64,000 bases of DNA from an uncultured Acetatifactor sp. (GTDB lineage: Bacteria; Bacillota; Clostridia; Lachnospirales; Lachnospiraceae): contig CAJTVB010000001.1 of NCBI GenBank assembly GCA_910579755.1, positions 98,502 through 162,501 on the forward strand. The letters are read 5' to 3'. The position numbers were made by a program, and so were the translations under genes. Shown here one piece after another: positions 39,216-46,336 of the stretch. The notes below the pieces were generated by a model, which had not been told where the DNA came from, did no database searches, and worked only from the letters and a program-made list of their open reading frames with translations. The stretch's first letter is position 1, and every line of letters begins with the position of its first letter.

Positions 39216-40407
39216 GATGACCACGCCGCTTGTAGAGATGGACGGGGACGAGATGACCAGGATTCTCTGGCAGATGATCAAGGAGGAGCTGCTGATTCCC
39301 TACATTGACCTGAACACGGAATACTATGATCTGGGGCTGGAGATGCGCAATGCCACCAATGATCAGGTGACCCTAGACTCCGCTCATGCCACATTGAAAT
39401 ACAAGGTTGCGGTAAAATGCGCCACCATTACGCCCAATGGGGCCAGAATGAAGGAGTACAACCTGAAGGAGATGTGGAAAAGCCCCAATGGAACCATCCG
39501 GGCCATTCTGGACGGCACGGTGTTCCGGGCGCCTATCCTGGTGAAAGGTATTGTGCCTTATGTGAAAAACTGGACCAGGCCCATCACCATAGCCCGTCAT
39601 GCCTACGGTGATGTCTATAAAAATACGGAAATCAAGGTTCCCGGACCCGGCCGGGCGGAGCTGGTGTATACGGCGGCGGACGGCACTGAGACCAGGGAAC
39701 TGATCCATGAGTTTAAGGGAGCCGGGATCCTGCAGGGGATCCACAATACGGAGGAGTCCATATACAGCTTTGCCAGGGCCTGCTTTGGCTATGCCGCAGA
39801 CACCAGACAGGATCTGTGGTTCTCCACAAAGGATACCATCTCCAAAAAATATGATCATACCTTTAAGGATATTTTTCAGGAGGTTTATGACACGGAATAC
39901 AAAAACCGGTTCAAAGAGCTGGGAATTGAGTATTTCTATACGCTGATTGACGATGCGGTTGCCCGGGTCATCCGTTCCCAGGGCGGTTTTATCTGGGCCT
40001 GCAAAAATTATGACGGAGATGTAATGTCAGATATGGTGGCCACGGCCTACGGCGATCTTTCCATGATGACCTCAGTACTGGTATCTCCCAGCGGAGCATA
40101 TGAATATGAGGCGGCCCATGGGACGGTTCAGCGCCATTATTACAAGCATCTGAAAGGGGAAGAGACCTCCACCAACTCCATCGCCACCATTTTTGCCTGG
40201 ACCGGAGCCTTGAGAAAAAGAGGGGAGCTGGACGGCAATGAGGCTCTCTGCGCTTTTGCACAGAAGCTGGAGCAGGCTTGTATCAAGACGGTGGAGGAGG
40301 GAAAGATGACAAAAAGTCTATCCCTGATATCCACCTGCAAAAATCCTGTGATCCTGAACAGCCTTGAGTTCATCCGGGCGATCCGGGCAACGCTGGAGGC
40401 TCTGTGA
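39202..40407 (+). CDS. icd: isocitrate dehydrogenase (NADP+)
   Basis: A 401-residue enzyme of the eukaryote-like NADP-IDH subfamily. It oxidises isocitrate to 2-oxoglutarate with NADPH formation. The start MTTPLVEMDGDEMTRILW and SPNGTIRAILDGTVFR are classic substrate-loop blocks; the metal ligands lie in IDDAVARVIRS and NYDGDVMSDMVA; the NADP site follows YEAAHGTVQRHY. Length and all blocks are normal. The start at 39202 matches the usual MEKIKMTTPL beginning; ATG 39217 is possible. Its 3' end overlaps the convergent AraC gene by 38 bp. Together with the citrate synthase it forms the oxidative half of an incomplete TCA path; aconitase is not in the window. Confidence 0.93.
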   Translation: MERIKMTTPLVEMDGDEMTRILWQMIKEELLIPYIDLNTEYYDLGLEMRNATNDQVTLDSAHATLKYKVAVKCATITPNGARMKEYNLKEMWKSPNGTIRAILDGTVFRAPILVKGIVPYVKNWTRPITIARHAYGDVYKNTEIKVPGPGRAELVYTAADGTETRELIHEFKGAGILQGIHNTEESIYSFARACFGYAADTRQDLWFSTKDTISKKYDHTFKDIFQEVYDTEYKNRFKELGIEYFYTLIDDAVARVIRSQGGFIWACKNYDGDVMSDMVATAYGDLSMMTSVLVSPSGAYEYEAAHGTVQRHYYKHLKGEETSTNSIATIFAWTGALRKRGELDGNEALCAFAQKLEQACIKTVEEGKMTKSLSLISTCKNPVILNSLEFIRAIRATLEAL

Positions 40408-41200
40408 GGGAATTTTCCATCTTATAACGGGAGGGGCTGATACCCGTATGCTCCTTAAACAGCTTTGAGAAATACAGCGGATCGGCAAATCCGCAGGATA
40501 CAGAGGTGCTTTTCACGGAGGAATCCATGGAAAGCATCTTTTTTGCCTGCTCCAGGCGATAGGTCTGCAGGTAGGCCATGGGAGACATATGTAAATTGGT
40601 CTGAAAGAGGCGATAGAGGGTCACTCTGCTCAGGTGCATCATAGAACAGAGGGAGTTTACGTGGAAGTCGTGGTGGTAATAGTTAGCGTGGATCAGGGTG
40701 AGCGCGGTATCCAGACGTCTGATTATATCGGTACTGTCTTTCGCAGGCGTCGGAAACTGGTCGGCGTAGACTCCAAGGAGCGCCAGCATCAGGCCGCCGG
40801 CCTGGCTGCGGTTTTTGCCAAGCCAGTCCAGGCTCATGATCCGCTGGTACAGAGGCAGAATCTGTTCCTGGCTGATAAAGGGACAGACAGGATTTGAGGC
40901 CTGCCATCCGTCTCCTGCCAGGTGTTCGGCGGCTTTGGCGCCTGTAAAGTCGATCCAGGCATACTCCCAGGGATCCTCCGGATCCGGGTAGTATTTTGCC
41001 ATGGCCAGGGGGGTGATGAGAAAGCTTTGCCCTGCTTTGACAGGATATATTTTCCCGTTTGTCTCCAGAGTGCCCTGCCCCCGGAGAATATAATGGATTA
41101 CATAGCAGGTGCGCATTCCCGGTCCCCAGCTGTGCAGATCGGCGCAGTCCTGTCTGCCCGCACCGGCCAATTGGATGGTTTGTTCCGAATAGTATTCCAT
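40370..41200 (-). CDS. AraC-family transcriptional regulator
   Basis: A 276-residue regulator. The N-terminal cupin-like sensing domain (about 30-130: CYVIHYILRGQGTLETNGK, QSFLITPLAMAKYYP, EYAWIDFTG) binds a sugar in relatives. The C-terminal domain (about 165-265) has two helix-turn-helix motifs: NSLCSMMHLSRVTLYRLFQ and SVSCGFADPLYFSKLFKEHTGISPSRYK. It is divergent from the GH27 alpha-galactosidase and shares a 196-bp A+T-rich gap with it, so it likely activates that gene on alpha-galactosides. Its stop overlaps the icd stop tail-to-tail. Confidence 0.88.
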   Translation of the reverse strand: MEYYSEQTIQLAGAGRQDCADLHSWGPGMRTCYVIHYILRGQGTLETNGKIYPVKAGQSFLITPLAMAKYYPDPEDPWEYAWIDFTGAKAAEHLAGDGWQASNPVCPFISQEQILPLYQRIMSLDWLGKNRSQAGGLMLALLGVYADQFPTPAKDSTDIIRRLDTALTLIHANYYHHDFHVNSLCSMMHLSRVTLYRLFQTNLHMSPMAYLQTYRLEQAKKMLSMDSSVKSTSVSCGFADPLYFSKLFKEHTGISPSRYKMENSLTEPPALPGSPG

Positions 41201-41324
41201 GTGTGTTCCCGTTGTCCTCCAATAATGCTAAAACGCTTTAAGGATGCATAGAGCGCTGCTTTTGTGAACGAAAAATCCATGTTATAGAAACAATAACATA
41301 TAGATTTGAAATAAAAATGCATAT

Positions 41325-41350
41325 TATAATCAGTTTACAAGATTTCTTGT
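41325..41350 (+). promoter_or_regulatory. candidate promoter/operator of the alpha-galactosidase
   Basis: A TATAAT (41325-41330) lacks a good -35 at 17 bp, as in activator-dependent promoters. Just after it, ACAAGA-TT-TCTTGT (41337-41350) is a perfect inverted repeat. The AraC protein or another regulator could bind here. Confidence 0.4.
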
Positions 41351-41396
41351 GATTGTCAATGGTCAAGCCGCACCCTGCGGCAGAATGGAGGAAGAT

Positions 41397-42527
41397 ATGG
41401 TTAAATTGACACCGCCTATGGGGTGGAATTCCTGGAACACATTTGGAGAGAACATCAGTGAGAAGCTGATCATGGAGACTGCCGATATTATGGTTCAGAG
41501 CGGTCTGCTGGAATGCGGATACGATTATCTGGTAATTGATGATTGCTGGTCTTTGAGGGAGCGGGATGCCCAGGGAAGACTGGTTCCGGATCCGGCGAAA
41601 TTTCCCAACGGTATGAAGGCAGTGGCTGACTATGTACATTCTAAGGGCCTGAAGTTCGGCATGTATTCCTGTGCGGGAAACCTTACCTGTGCAGGCTATC
41701 CCGGAAGCTATGAGCATGAGTTTGTGGATGCGGAGACCTTTGCGGAGTGGGGGGTGGATTTCCTGAAATATGATTATTGCTATCACAGTCCCATTGTTGC
41801 AGGAAAGTATTTGTACCGCCGTATGGGACTGGCTTTGGAAAACTGCGGAAGGGATATTCTGTTCAGCGCCTGTTCCTGGGGAAGCGACGAGACTCATGAG
41901 TGGATCAAGGAGTCAGCAGCCGGCATGTGGCGTTCCACCGGAGATATTTTCGATACCTGGGAGTCGGTGAAGGAACTGACAAAGCAGCAGGAAAAGCTTC
42001 ATCCTTTCAATGGAGTGGGATGCTTTAATGATATGGACATGCTGATCGTGGGAATGTACGGTAAAGGAAACGTAGGCCTGAAGGGCTGCAACGACACCCA
42101 GTACAAGACCCATTACTCCATCTGGGCGCTGCTGGGATCACCTCTGATGATCGGCTGTGACCTGCGGAGTATGAATGAAGAAACCCGAAAGATTCTGACC
42201 AATAAGGAGCTGATCCGCATTAATCAGGATCCTGCCTGCCGTCAGCCCGTAAAGCTGAGCGGCATCTGGTGCGGAGAGGATATGGTAATCTATGCCCGCA
42301 TGCTGGCAGGCGGTGATATTGCCATCGGAATTTTTAATCTGAGTGAAAATCCGGGAGCCGGAAGGTTTAACTTGGATGAGCTGGGGCTTCCCAACAGCAC
42401 GGGAAGGACACTGGAGATGACGGAGGTGTGGACCGGAGAGAAGCTTTTAGTGACCAATTCCACAATTTCCCGGAATCTGGCACCTTTCGACTGTGAGGTG
42501 TTCCGGGCCAGGCTGGTGAGGCAGTAA
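41397..42527 (+). CDS. alpha-galactosidase, glycoside hydrolase family 27
   Basis: A 376-residue GH27 enzyme that removes terminal alpha-1,6-galactose, for example from melibiose or raffinose. Diagnostic blocks are LTPPMGWNSWNTFG at the start, YLVIDDCW, LKFGMYSCAGNLTCAGYPGS, the nucleophile in DFLKYDYCYH near 125 and the acid/base in RSTGDIFDTW near 183. A C-terminal beta domain follows. There is no signal peptide, so it acts inside the cell on imported oligosaccharide. ATG 41397 has GGAGGA 5 bp upstream. The next small gene overlaps its stop (TAATG). No transporter gene is adjacent. Confidence 0.92.
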   Translation: MVKLTPPMGWNSWNTFGENISEKLIMETADIMVQSGLLECGYDYLVIDDCWSLRERDAQGRLVPDPAKFPNGMKAVADYVHSKGLKFGMYSCAGNLTCAGYPGSYEHEFVDAETFAEWGVDFLKYDYCYHSPIVAGKYLYRRMGLALENCGRDILFSACSWGSDETHEWIKESAAGMWRSTGDIFDTWESVKELTKQQEKLHPFNGVGCFNDMDMLIVGMYGKGNVGLKGCNDTQYKTHYSIWALLGSPLMIGCDLRSMNEETRKILTNKELIRINQDPACRQPVKLSGIWCGEDMVIYARMLAGGDIAIGIFNLSENPGAGRFNLDELGLPNSTGRTLEMTEVWTGEKLLVTNSTISRNLAPFDCEVFRARLVRQ

Positions 42528-42721
42528 TGAGCCAGAAATGTATGCAGTGTGAGCGGGAGCTGACTTTCAACGAGATCGGCGCTCATAAAAAGTTTATTAA
42601 CAGAGGAAGCCGGTCTTTTTTATGCCGCATATGTCTTGCAAAAAAGCTGGATGTTCCTCCGGAGCTGATCGATGAAAAGATAGAGTATTTTAAGCTGCAG
42701 GGCTGCACGTTATTCGTGTAG
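42527..42721 (+). CDS. small zinc-ribbon protein
   Basis: A 64-residue protein with two Cys pairs, CMQC (5-8) and CRIC (33-36), which can hold one zinc ion, and a short helical C-terminus. Its ATG shares the A of the alpha-galactosidase TAA, so it is translated with that gene. The family is unknown to me; it could bind nucleic acid or protein. A hairpin spans its stop codon. Confidence 0.7.
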   Translation: MSQKCMQCERELTFNEIGAHKKFINRGSRSFLCRICLAKKLDVPPELIDEKIEYFKLQGCTLFV

Positions 42722-42726
42722 CCCTG
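42698..42726 (+). terminator. hairpin at the end of the GH27 operon
   Basis: CAGGGCTGCACG (42698-42709) pairs with CGTGTAGCCCTG (42715-42726) around a 5-base loop, with one G-U pair. The following CATTTGCTG is a poor U-tract, so the hairpin may protect the 3' end rather than terminate strongly. Confidence 0.5.
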
Positions 42727-42741
42727 CATTTGCTGTTAGGA

Positions 42742-42770
42742 TTGACACAATTTTGTCGATCTGATATTAT
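42742..42770 (+). promoter_or_regulatory. promoter of rex
   Basis: TTGACA (42742-42747) and TATTAT (42765-42770) with an ideal 17-bp spacer. No clear Rex operator (TTGTTAA-N4-TTAACAA type) is seen across it. Confidence 0.7.
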
Positions 42771-42800
42771 GAAATACGATAGTTTTGAGAAAACGTCAGG

Positions 42801-42820
42801 AGCGCCGCCGGGCGCTTTTC
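42801..42820 (+). terminator. short hairpin with U-run in the rex leader
   Basis: AGCGCC (42801-42806) pairs with GGCGCT (42811-42816) around a 4-base loop, followed by TTTTC. It lies between the rex promoter and the ribosome site at 42824, so it may act as an attenuator. Confidence 0.45.
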
Positions 42821-42836
42821 GTTGGAGGGGAACAAG

Positions 42837-43484
42837 TTGGATGAGAGAGAGATTTCACAGGCTGTCATAGGCCGTCTGCCCAGATATTTCCGATATTTGG
42901 GGGAATTAAAGGATGAGGGAGTGGAACGGATATCGTCCCAGGAGCTCAGCGGACTGATGAAGGTGACAGCCTCTCAGATTCGGCAGGATTTCAACAACTT
43001 CGGAGGCTTCGGCCAGCAGGGCTACGGCTACAATGTGGAATATTTGTATTATGAGATTGGCCGGATACTGGGTCTGGACAGGCAGCACAATTTTATTATT
43101 GTGGGTGCGGGAAATCTGGGCCGGGCGCTGGGGAATTATATGAACTTTGAGCGCAGAGGGTTTATCTTCAAGGGAATATTTGATCAGGATCCCGATCTGG
43201 TGGGAAGACAGGTGCGGGGTGTGCGGGTCATGGCCATGGAAGATATGGACCGCTTTATCCGGGAAAACGATATTGACATCGCTGTGCTGACCCTGCCCAA
43301 GGCCGGCGCCGAGGCGGTGGCTGAACGGCTGGCGGAGGATGGGATCAGAGCCATCTGGAATTTTGCGCATGTGGATCTGAACCTGCCTGAGGGGATACAG
43401 GTGGAGAATGTGCATCTTTCGGACAGCCTGATGAAATTGTCTTATAATATCAACAGGTATATGAAAGAACAGGAGAAACACTGA
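42837..43484 (+). CDS. rex: redox-sensing transcriptional repressor Rex
   Basis: A 215-residue repressor that senses the NADH/NAD+ ratio and represses fermentation genes. The winged helix (1-80) has AVIGRLPRYFRYLGELKDEG, ISSQELSGLMKVTASQIRQD and FGGFGQQGYGYNVEYL. The Rossmann domain has IIVGAGNLGRALGNY near 88 and AVLTLPKAGAEAVAERL; the end has IWNFAHVDLNLP and a domain-swapping helix. The start is TTG 42837, because GGAGGGG is 6 bp upstream and the product then begins MDEREISQAV; a TTG at 42822 lies before the site. It likely controls energy genes across the genome. Confidence 0.93.
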   Translation: MDEREISQAVIGRLPRYFRYLGELKDEGVERISSQELSGLMKVTASQIRQDFNNFGGFGQQGYGYNVEYLYYEIGRILGLDRQHNFIIVGAGNLGRALGNYMNFERRGFIFKGIFDQDPDLVGRQVRGVRVMAMEDMDRFIRENDIDIAVLTLPKAGAEAVAERLAEDGIRAIWNFAHVDLNLPEGIQVENVHLSDSLMKLSYNINRYMKEQEKH

Positions 43485-43499
43485 CAGGAGGCGGCAGCA

Positions 43500-44153
43500 G
43501 TGAAGCGGAGGGGAAATAAGGGGAAGCAGGATTTATTTTCTGAGGCACTCAGGGGGAAAAAGATTCCTGTCCTTACTCTGGACAACAAATGGTATCAGCT
43601 TTTGGACCAGAAGGGCAAGAACCAGACGGCAGGTCAGGTGGAAAAGCTGAACCAGCTTTTAAAGGATCTGGGAAAGGTAAACACAGAGGCCAAGAATATC
43701 AGGGCTTTGAAAAAGAAGCTGATGCAGGAAATCATCTCCATGGTGGATGAGGCGGCACAAAAGCCTGACAGCGGCTTGGATGAAAAGATAGAGAATCATA
43801 AAAAAATGGTGGAGGAGTGCAGCGGACGGCTGGCAGATTACGAAGAACGGCAGCTGGAGCTGCCCCGGCAGATTGACGAGATTAATTTTCAGCTGATGCT
43901 TAAGACCATGGAATACTGTTACGATACCATGCAGGCCAACGAGGAGGAGATCAGGAGGATCGCCGACTGGGTGGCCGAAATCAGGACGGAACTGAAGGAG
44001 CGTATGATCAGAAAGCAGGAGCTGGAACAGGCAAATTATACCATGTATTCTTACATGCATGATATATTCGGAATGGACGTGGTGGATATATTCGATATGC
44101 AGCATGATCCGGGCGGGGAAGAGAATAAGACAGATCAAAACGGATTGCCGTAA
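43500..44153 (+). CDS. coiled-coil hypothetical protein
   Basis: A 217-residue, charged, mostly helical protein. The first 45 residues include LFSEALRGKKIPVLTLDNKWYQLL; then long coiled-coil stretches follow (GQVEKLNQLLKDLGKVNTEA, ERQLELPRQIDEINFQLMLK) and MYSYMHDIFGMDVVDIFDM near the end. The start is GTG 43500 with GGAGGCGG upstream, 15 bp after rex. It lacks a signal or TM. I do not recognise its function; the same order (rex, this protein, nnr) suggests an operon. Confidence 0.72.
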   Translation: MKRRGNKGKQDLFSEALRGKKIPVLTLDNKWYQLLDQKGKNQTAGQVEKLNQLLKDLGKVNTEAKNIRALKKKLMQEIISMVDEAAQKPDSGLDEKIENHKKMVEECSGRLADYEERQLELPRQIDEINFQLMLKTMEYCYDTMQANEEEIRRIADWVAEIRTELKERMIRKQELEQANYTMYSYMHDIFGMDVVDIFDMQHDPGGEENKTDQNGLP

Positions 44154-44172
44154 GCTGCGGCAGTCCGTTTTG
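44136..44172 (+). terminator. hairpin at the end of the coiled-coil gene
   Basis: CAAAACGGATTGCCG (44136-44150) pairs with CGGCAGTCCGTTTTG (44158-44172), with one G-T pair and a 7-base loop. The stop codon at 44151-44153 falls in the loop. The stem's own TTTT makes a weak U-tract. Confidence 0.5.
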
Positions 44173-44216
44173 AAAATATACGCCCGCATGTGAAAAGCAT
44201 GGGGATGGGAGGCAGA

Positions 44217-45833
44217 ATGGAAGAGAAAGTCAAATATCTGGTGACGGCGGAAGAAATGCGGCGCTATGACAGTTATACAATAAAGAACATCGGAATTCCT
44301 GCCATGGTGCTGATGGAACGGGCGGCGCTGGCAGCCCTGGAGGCGGCGGAGCGGTTTGCAGGGGCTGCCGCGGCACAGACCGGACATTTTGGCGGCGCAG
44401 AGGCGGGCGGCAGCTGTGAAGGCGGAAAGCCGGGCGGCGGTACGGCTTTCCGCCGCGCAGGGGAAAAACGGACGGCGCTGGTAATGGCGGGAACGGGAAA
44501 TAACGGCGGGGATGGTCTGGCATTGGCCAGACTGTTGGCTTCAAGAGGCTATGCAGTGGAGGTCTGGTGTGTGGGCAGCCTTGAGAAGGCCACAGAGCAA
44601 TGGAAGAGCCAGAGGGCAATTTTAGAGAATTATTCCGTGAAATTTTGTGGCAAACCGGCGGGAACGGAATATACTGTTATAATAGATGCTTTGTTTGGCG
44701 TGGGGCTGTGCAGGGAGCTGACGGGATCATTCCGGGAGGCAGTGGAGATTTTTAATGGTCTGGGGGGATGGAAGCTTGCGCTGGACATTCCCAGCGGCGT
44801 GGATGCGGACACAGGGAGAATCTGGGGGGAGGCGGTGCGTGCAGACGCCACGGTGACCTTTGGTTTCTGGAAGAGAGGGCTTGTATTGTACCCGGGCTGT
44901 GAGAGAGCGGGAGAAGTGACTTTGGCAGACATTGGGATTTCCCCAATGAGCTTTCAGGGAGAGGCTCCCCGAATGTATGCACTGGAGGGGGATCCATGGG
45001 AATTGCTTCCAAAAAGGGACCCGGCGGGGCATAAGGGAACCTTCGGAAAGGTTCTGCTGGCGGCAGGCAGCAGGAACATGGCGGGAGCTGCCATTCTGGC
45101 TGCCCGGGCCGCTTATCGCGCGGGAGCCGGAATGGTGAAGGTGATCACGCCGGAGGAAAATCGTGTGATTCTTCAGACTGCAGTGCCGGAGGCTTTGCTG
45201 GGGACGCCGGAGGATCTGGAAAAAAGCCTGAACTGGGCGGATGTGGCTGCTGTGGGGCCTGGCTTGGGCCAGGACGAGACGGCGTTAAGCTGTTTGTCCC
45301 GGATCATCCGGGAGAGCAGACTGCCTCTTGTGATCGATGCGGATGGTCTGAACCTGCTGTCATGCGGTGGGGATTTGGCAAGAGAGCTGTCCCGGCAGGG
45401 AGAACAGGGCAGAAGTATTGTACTGACGCCCCATGTGGGCGAGCTCGCCCGTCTGGCCGGCATGCCGGCGGAGTCTCTCAGAGAGGATATTTCCGGGGAA
45501 GCGCAGCGTCTGTCGGCCCGAATCCATGGGACGGTGGCGGCGAAGGATGCCCGGACGTTTATCTGCAGGGAAGGGGATCCGATCTGTGTTAATCTTGGCG
45601 GCAACAGCGGCATGGCCACAGCGGGAAGCGGAGATGTGCTTACCGGAGTAATTGCCGGGCTCATGGCTCAGGGCATGGACGGATACAGGGCTGCCTGCGT
45701 GGGCGTCTATGTCCATGGGGCGGCGGGAGACCGGGCGTCGGCCCGGCTTGGCCCGTATGCCTGCACAGCAGGCGATCTTATATCAAACTTGTGTATACCT
45801 CCGAAAAAACAGGCAATACTTATCCATGAATAA
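44217..45833 (+). CDS. nnr: bifunctional NAD(P)H-hydrate epimerase / ADP-dependent dehydratase
   Basis: A 538-residue repair enzyme. The N-terminal YjeF_N epimerase domain (1 to about 230) has YDSYTIKNIGIPAMVLMERAA, MAGTGNNGGDGLALARLLA and LALDIPSGVDADTG. The C-terminal YjeF/ribokinase-like dehydratase domain has GKVLLAAGSRNMAGAAILAA, DVAAVGPGLGQDE, VIDADGLNLLS, VLTPHVGELARLAG and GMATAGSGDVLTGVIAGL. Together they convert damaged NAD(P)HX back to NAD(P)H. Residues about 49-84 form an Ala/Gly-rich insert not normally present. ATG 44217 has GGGAGGC 5 bp upstream; GTG 44190 is unsupported. Confidence 0.93.
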   Translation: MEEKVKYLVTAEEMRRYDSYTIKNIGIPAMVLMERAALAALEAAERFAGAAAAQTGHFGGAEAGGSCEGGKPGGGTAFRRAGEKRTALVMAGTGNNGGDGLALARLLASRGYAVEVWCVGSLEKATEQWKSQRAILENYSVKFCGKPAGTEYTVIIDALFGVGLCRELTGSFREAVEIFNGLGGWKLALDIPSGVDADTGRIWGEAVRADATVTFGFWKRGLVLYPGCERAGEVTLADIGISPMSFQGEAPRMYALEGDPWELLPKRDPAGHKGTFGKVLLAAGSRNMAGAAILAARAAYRAGAGMVKVITPEENRVILQTAVPEALLGTPEDLEKSLNWADVAAVGPGLGQDETALSCLSRIIRESRLPLVIDADGLNLLSCGGDLARELSRQGEQGRSIVLTPHVGELARLAGMPAESLREDISGEAQRLSARIHGTVAAKDARTFICREGDPICVNLGGNSGMATAGSGDVLTGVIAGLMAQGMDGYRAACVGVYVHGAAGDRASARLGPYACTAGDLISNLCIPPKKQAILIHE

Positions 45834-45893
45834 AGTTGGGATATCTGCCGGGAACAAAGGGTATTGAATACCGGCAGGTATTTTGGAGGGAAT

Positions 45894-46235
45894 ATGAGAA
45901 GAGGAGATGTTTATTATGCGGATTTAAGGCCGGTGGTAGGTTCGGAACAGGGAGGCATCAGGCCGGTGCTGATCATTCAGAACGATATAGGAAACAAACA
46001 CAGTCCCACGGTCATCTGCGCTGCGATCACCTCAAAGATGAATAAGGCGAAGCTGCCTACGCATATCGAATTGAATGCAGGCCTCTATGACATGGATAAG
46101 GATTCAGTGGTGCTTTTGGAACAGCTGCGCACCATTGATAAAAAGCGCCTGAAGGATAAAGTATGCCACCTGGACAAAGATATCATGCGCAGAATCAACA
46201 GGGCGCTGATGATCAGCCTGGAACTGGATACATAG
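45894..46235 (+). CDS. mazF: MazF/PemK-family endoribonuclease toxin
   Basis: A 113-residue MazF (EndoA/NdoA-like) mRNA interferase. RRGDVYYADLRPVVGSEQGG at 2-21 holds the conserved RGD..Y.DL and G.EQ.G block, then RPVLIIQND, AAITSKMNK and VLLEQLRTIDKKRL, all typical of the family with catalytic Arg and Thr. It cleaves mRNA at short motifs. ATG 45894 has GGAGGG at 4 bp. The usual antitoxin gene (MazE/NdoAI) is absent: only 60 bp separate it from nnr, with no small frame large enough. The antitoxin may be unlinked. Confidence 0.9.
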   Translation: MRRGDVYYADLRPVVGSEQGGIRPVLIIQNDIGNKHSPTVICAAITSKMNKAKLPTHIELNAGLYDMDKDSVVLLEQLRTIDKKRLKDKVCHLDKDIMRRINRALMISLELDT

Positions 46236-46241
46236 CAGTTC

Positions 46242-46270
46242 TTGACGAATACAATGTGAAATGGTATATT
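46242..46270 (+). promoter_or_regulatory. promoter of the CNNM/CorC gene
   Basis: TTGACG (46242-46247) and TATATT (46265-46270) with a 17-bp spacer. The leader has a hairpin TACCGG/CCGGTA around 46279-46302. Confidence 0.6.
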
Positions 46271-46336
46271 TAGGGGTGTTACCGGCGGATTTGCAGACCG
46301 GTACAAATAATCGACTTTGGAGGAAGTGAATTTCAT

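Noticed and set aside
42742..42836. Rex autoregulatory operator
   Set aside because: I looked for TTGTTAA-N4-TTAACAA-like palindromes and found none convincing.
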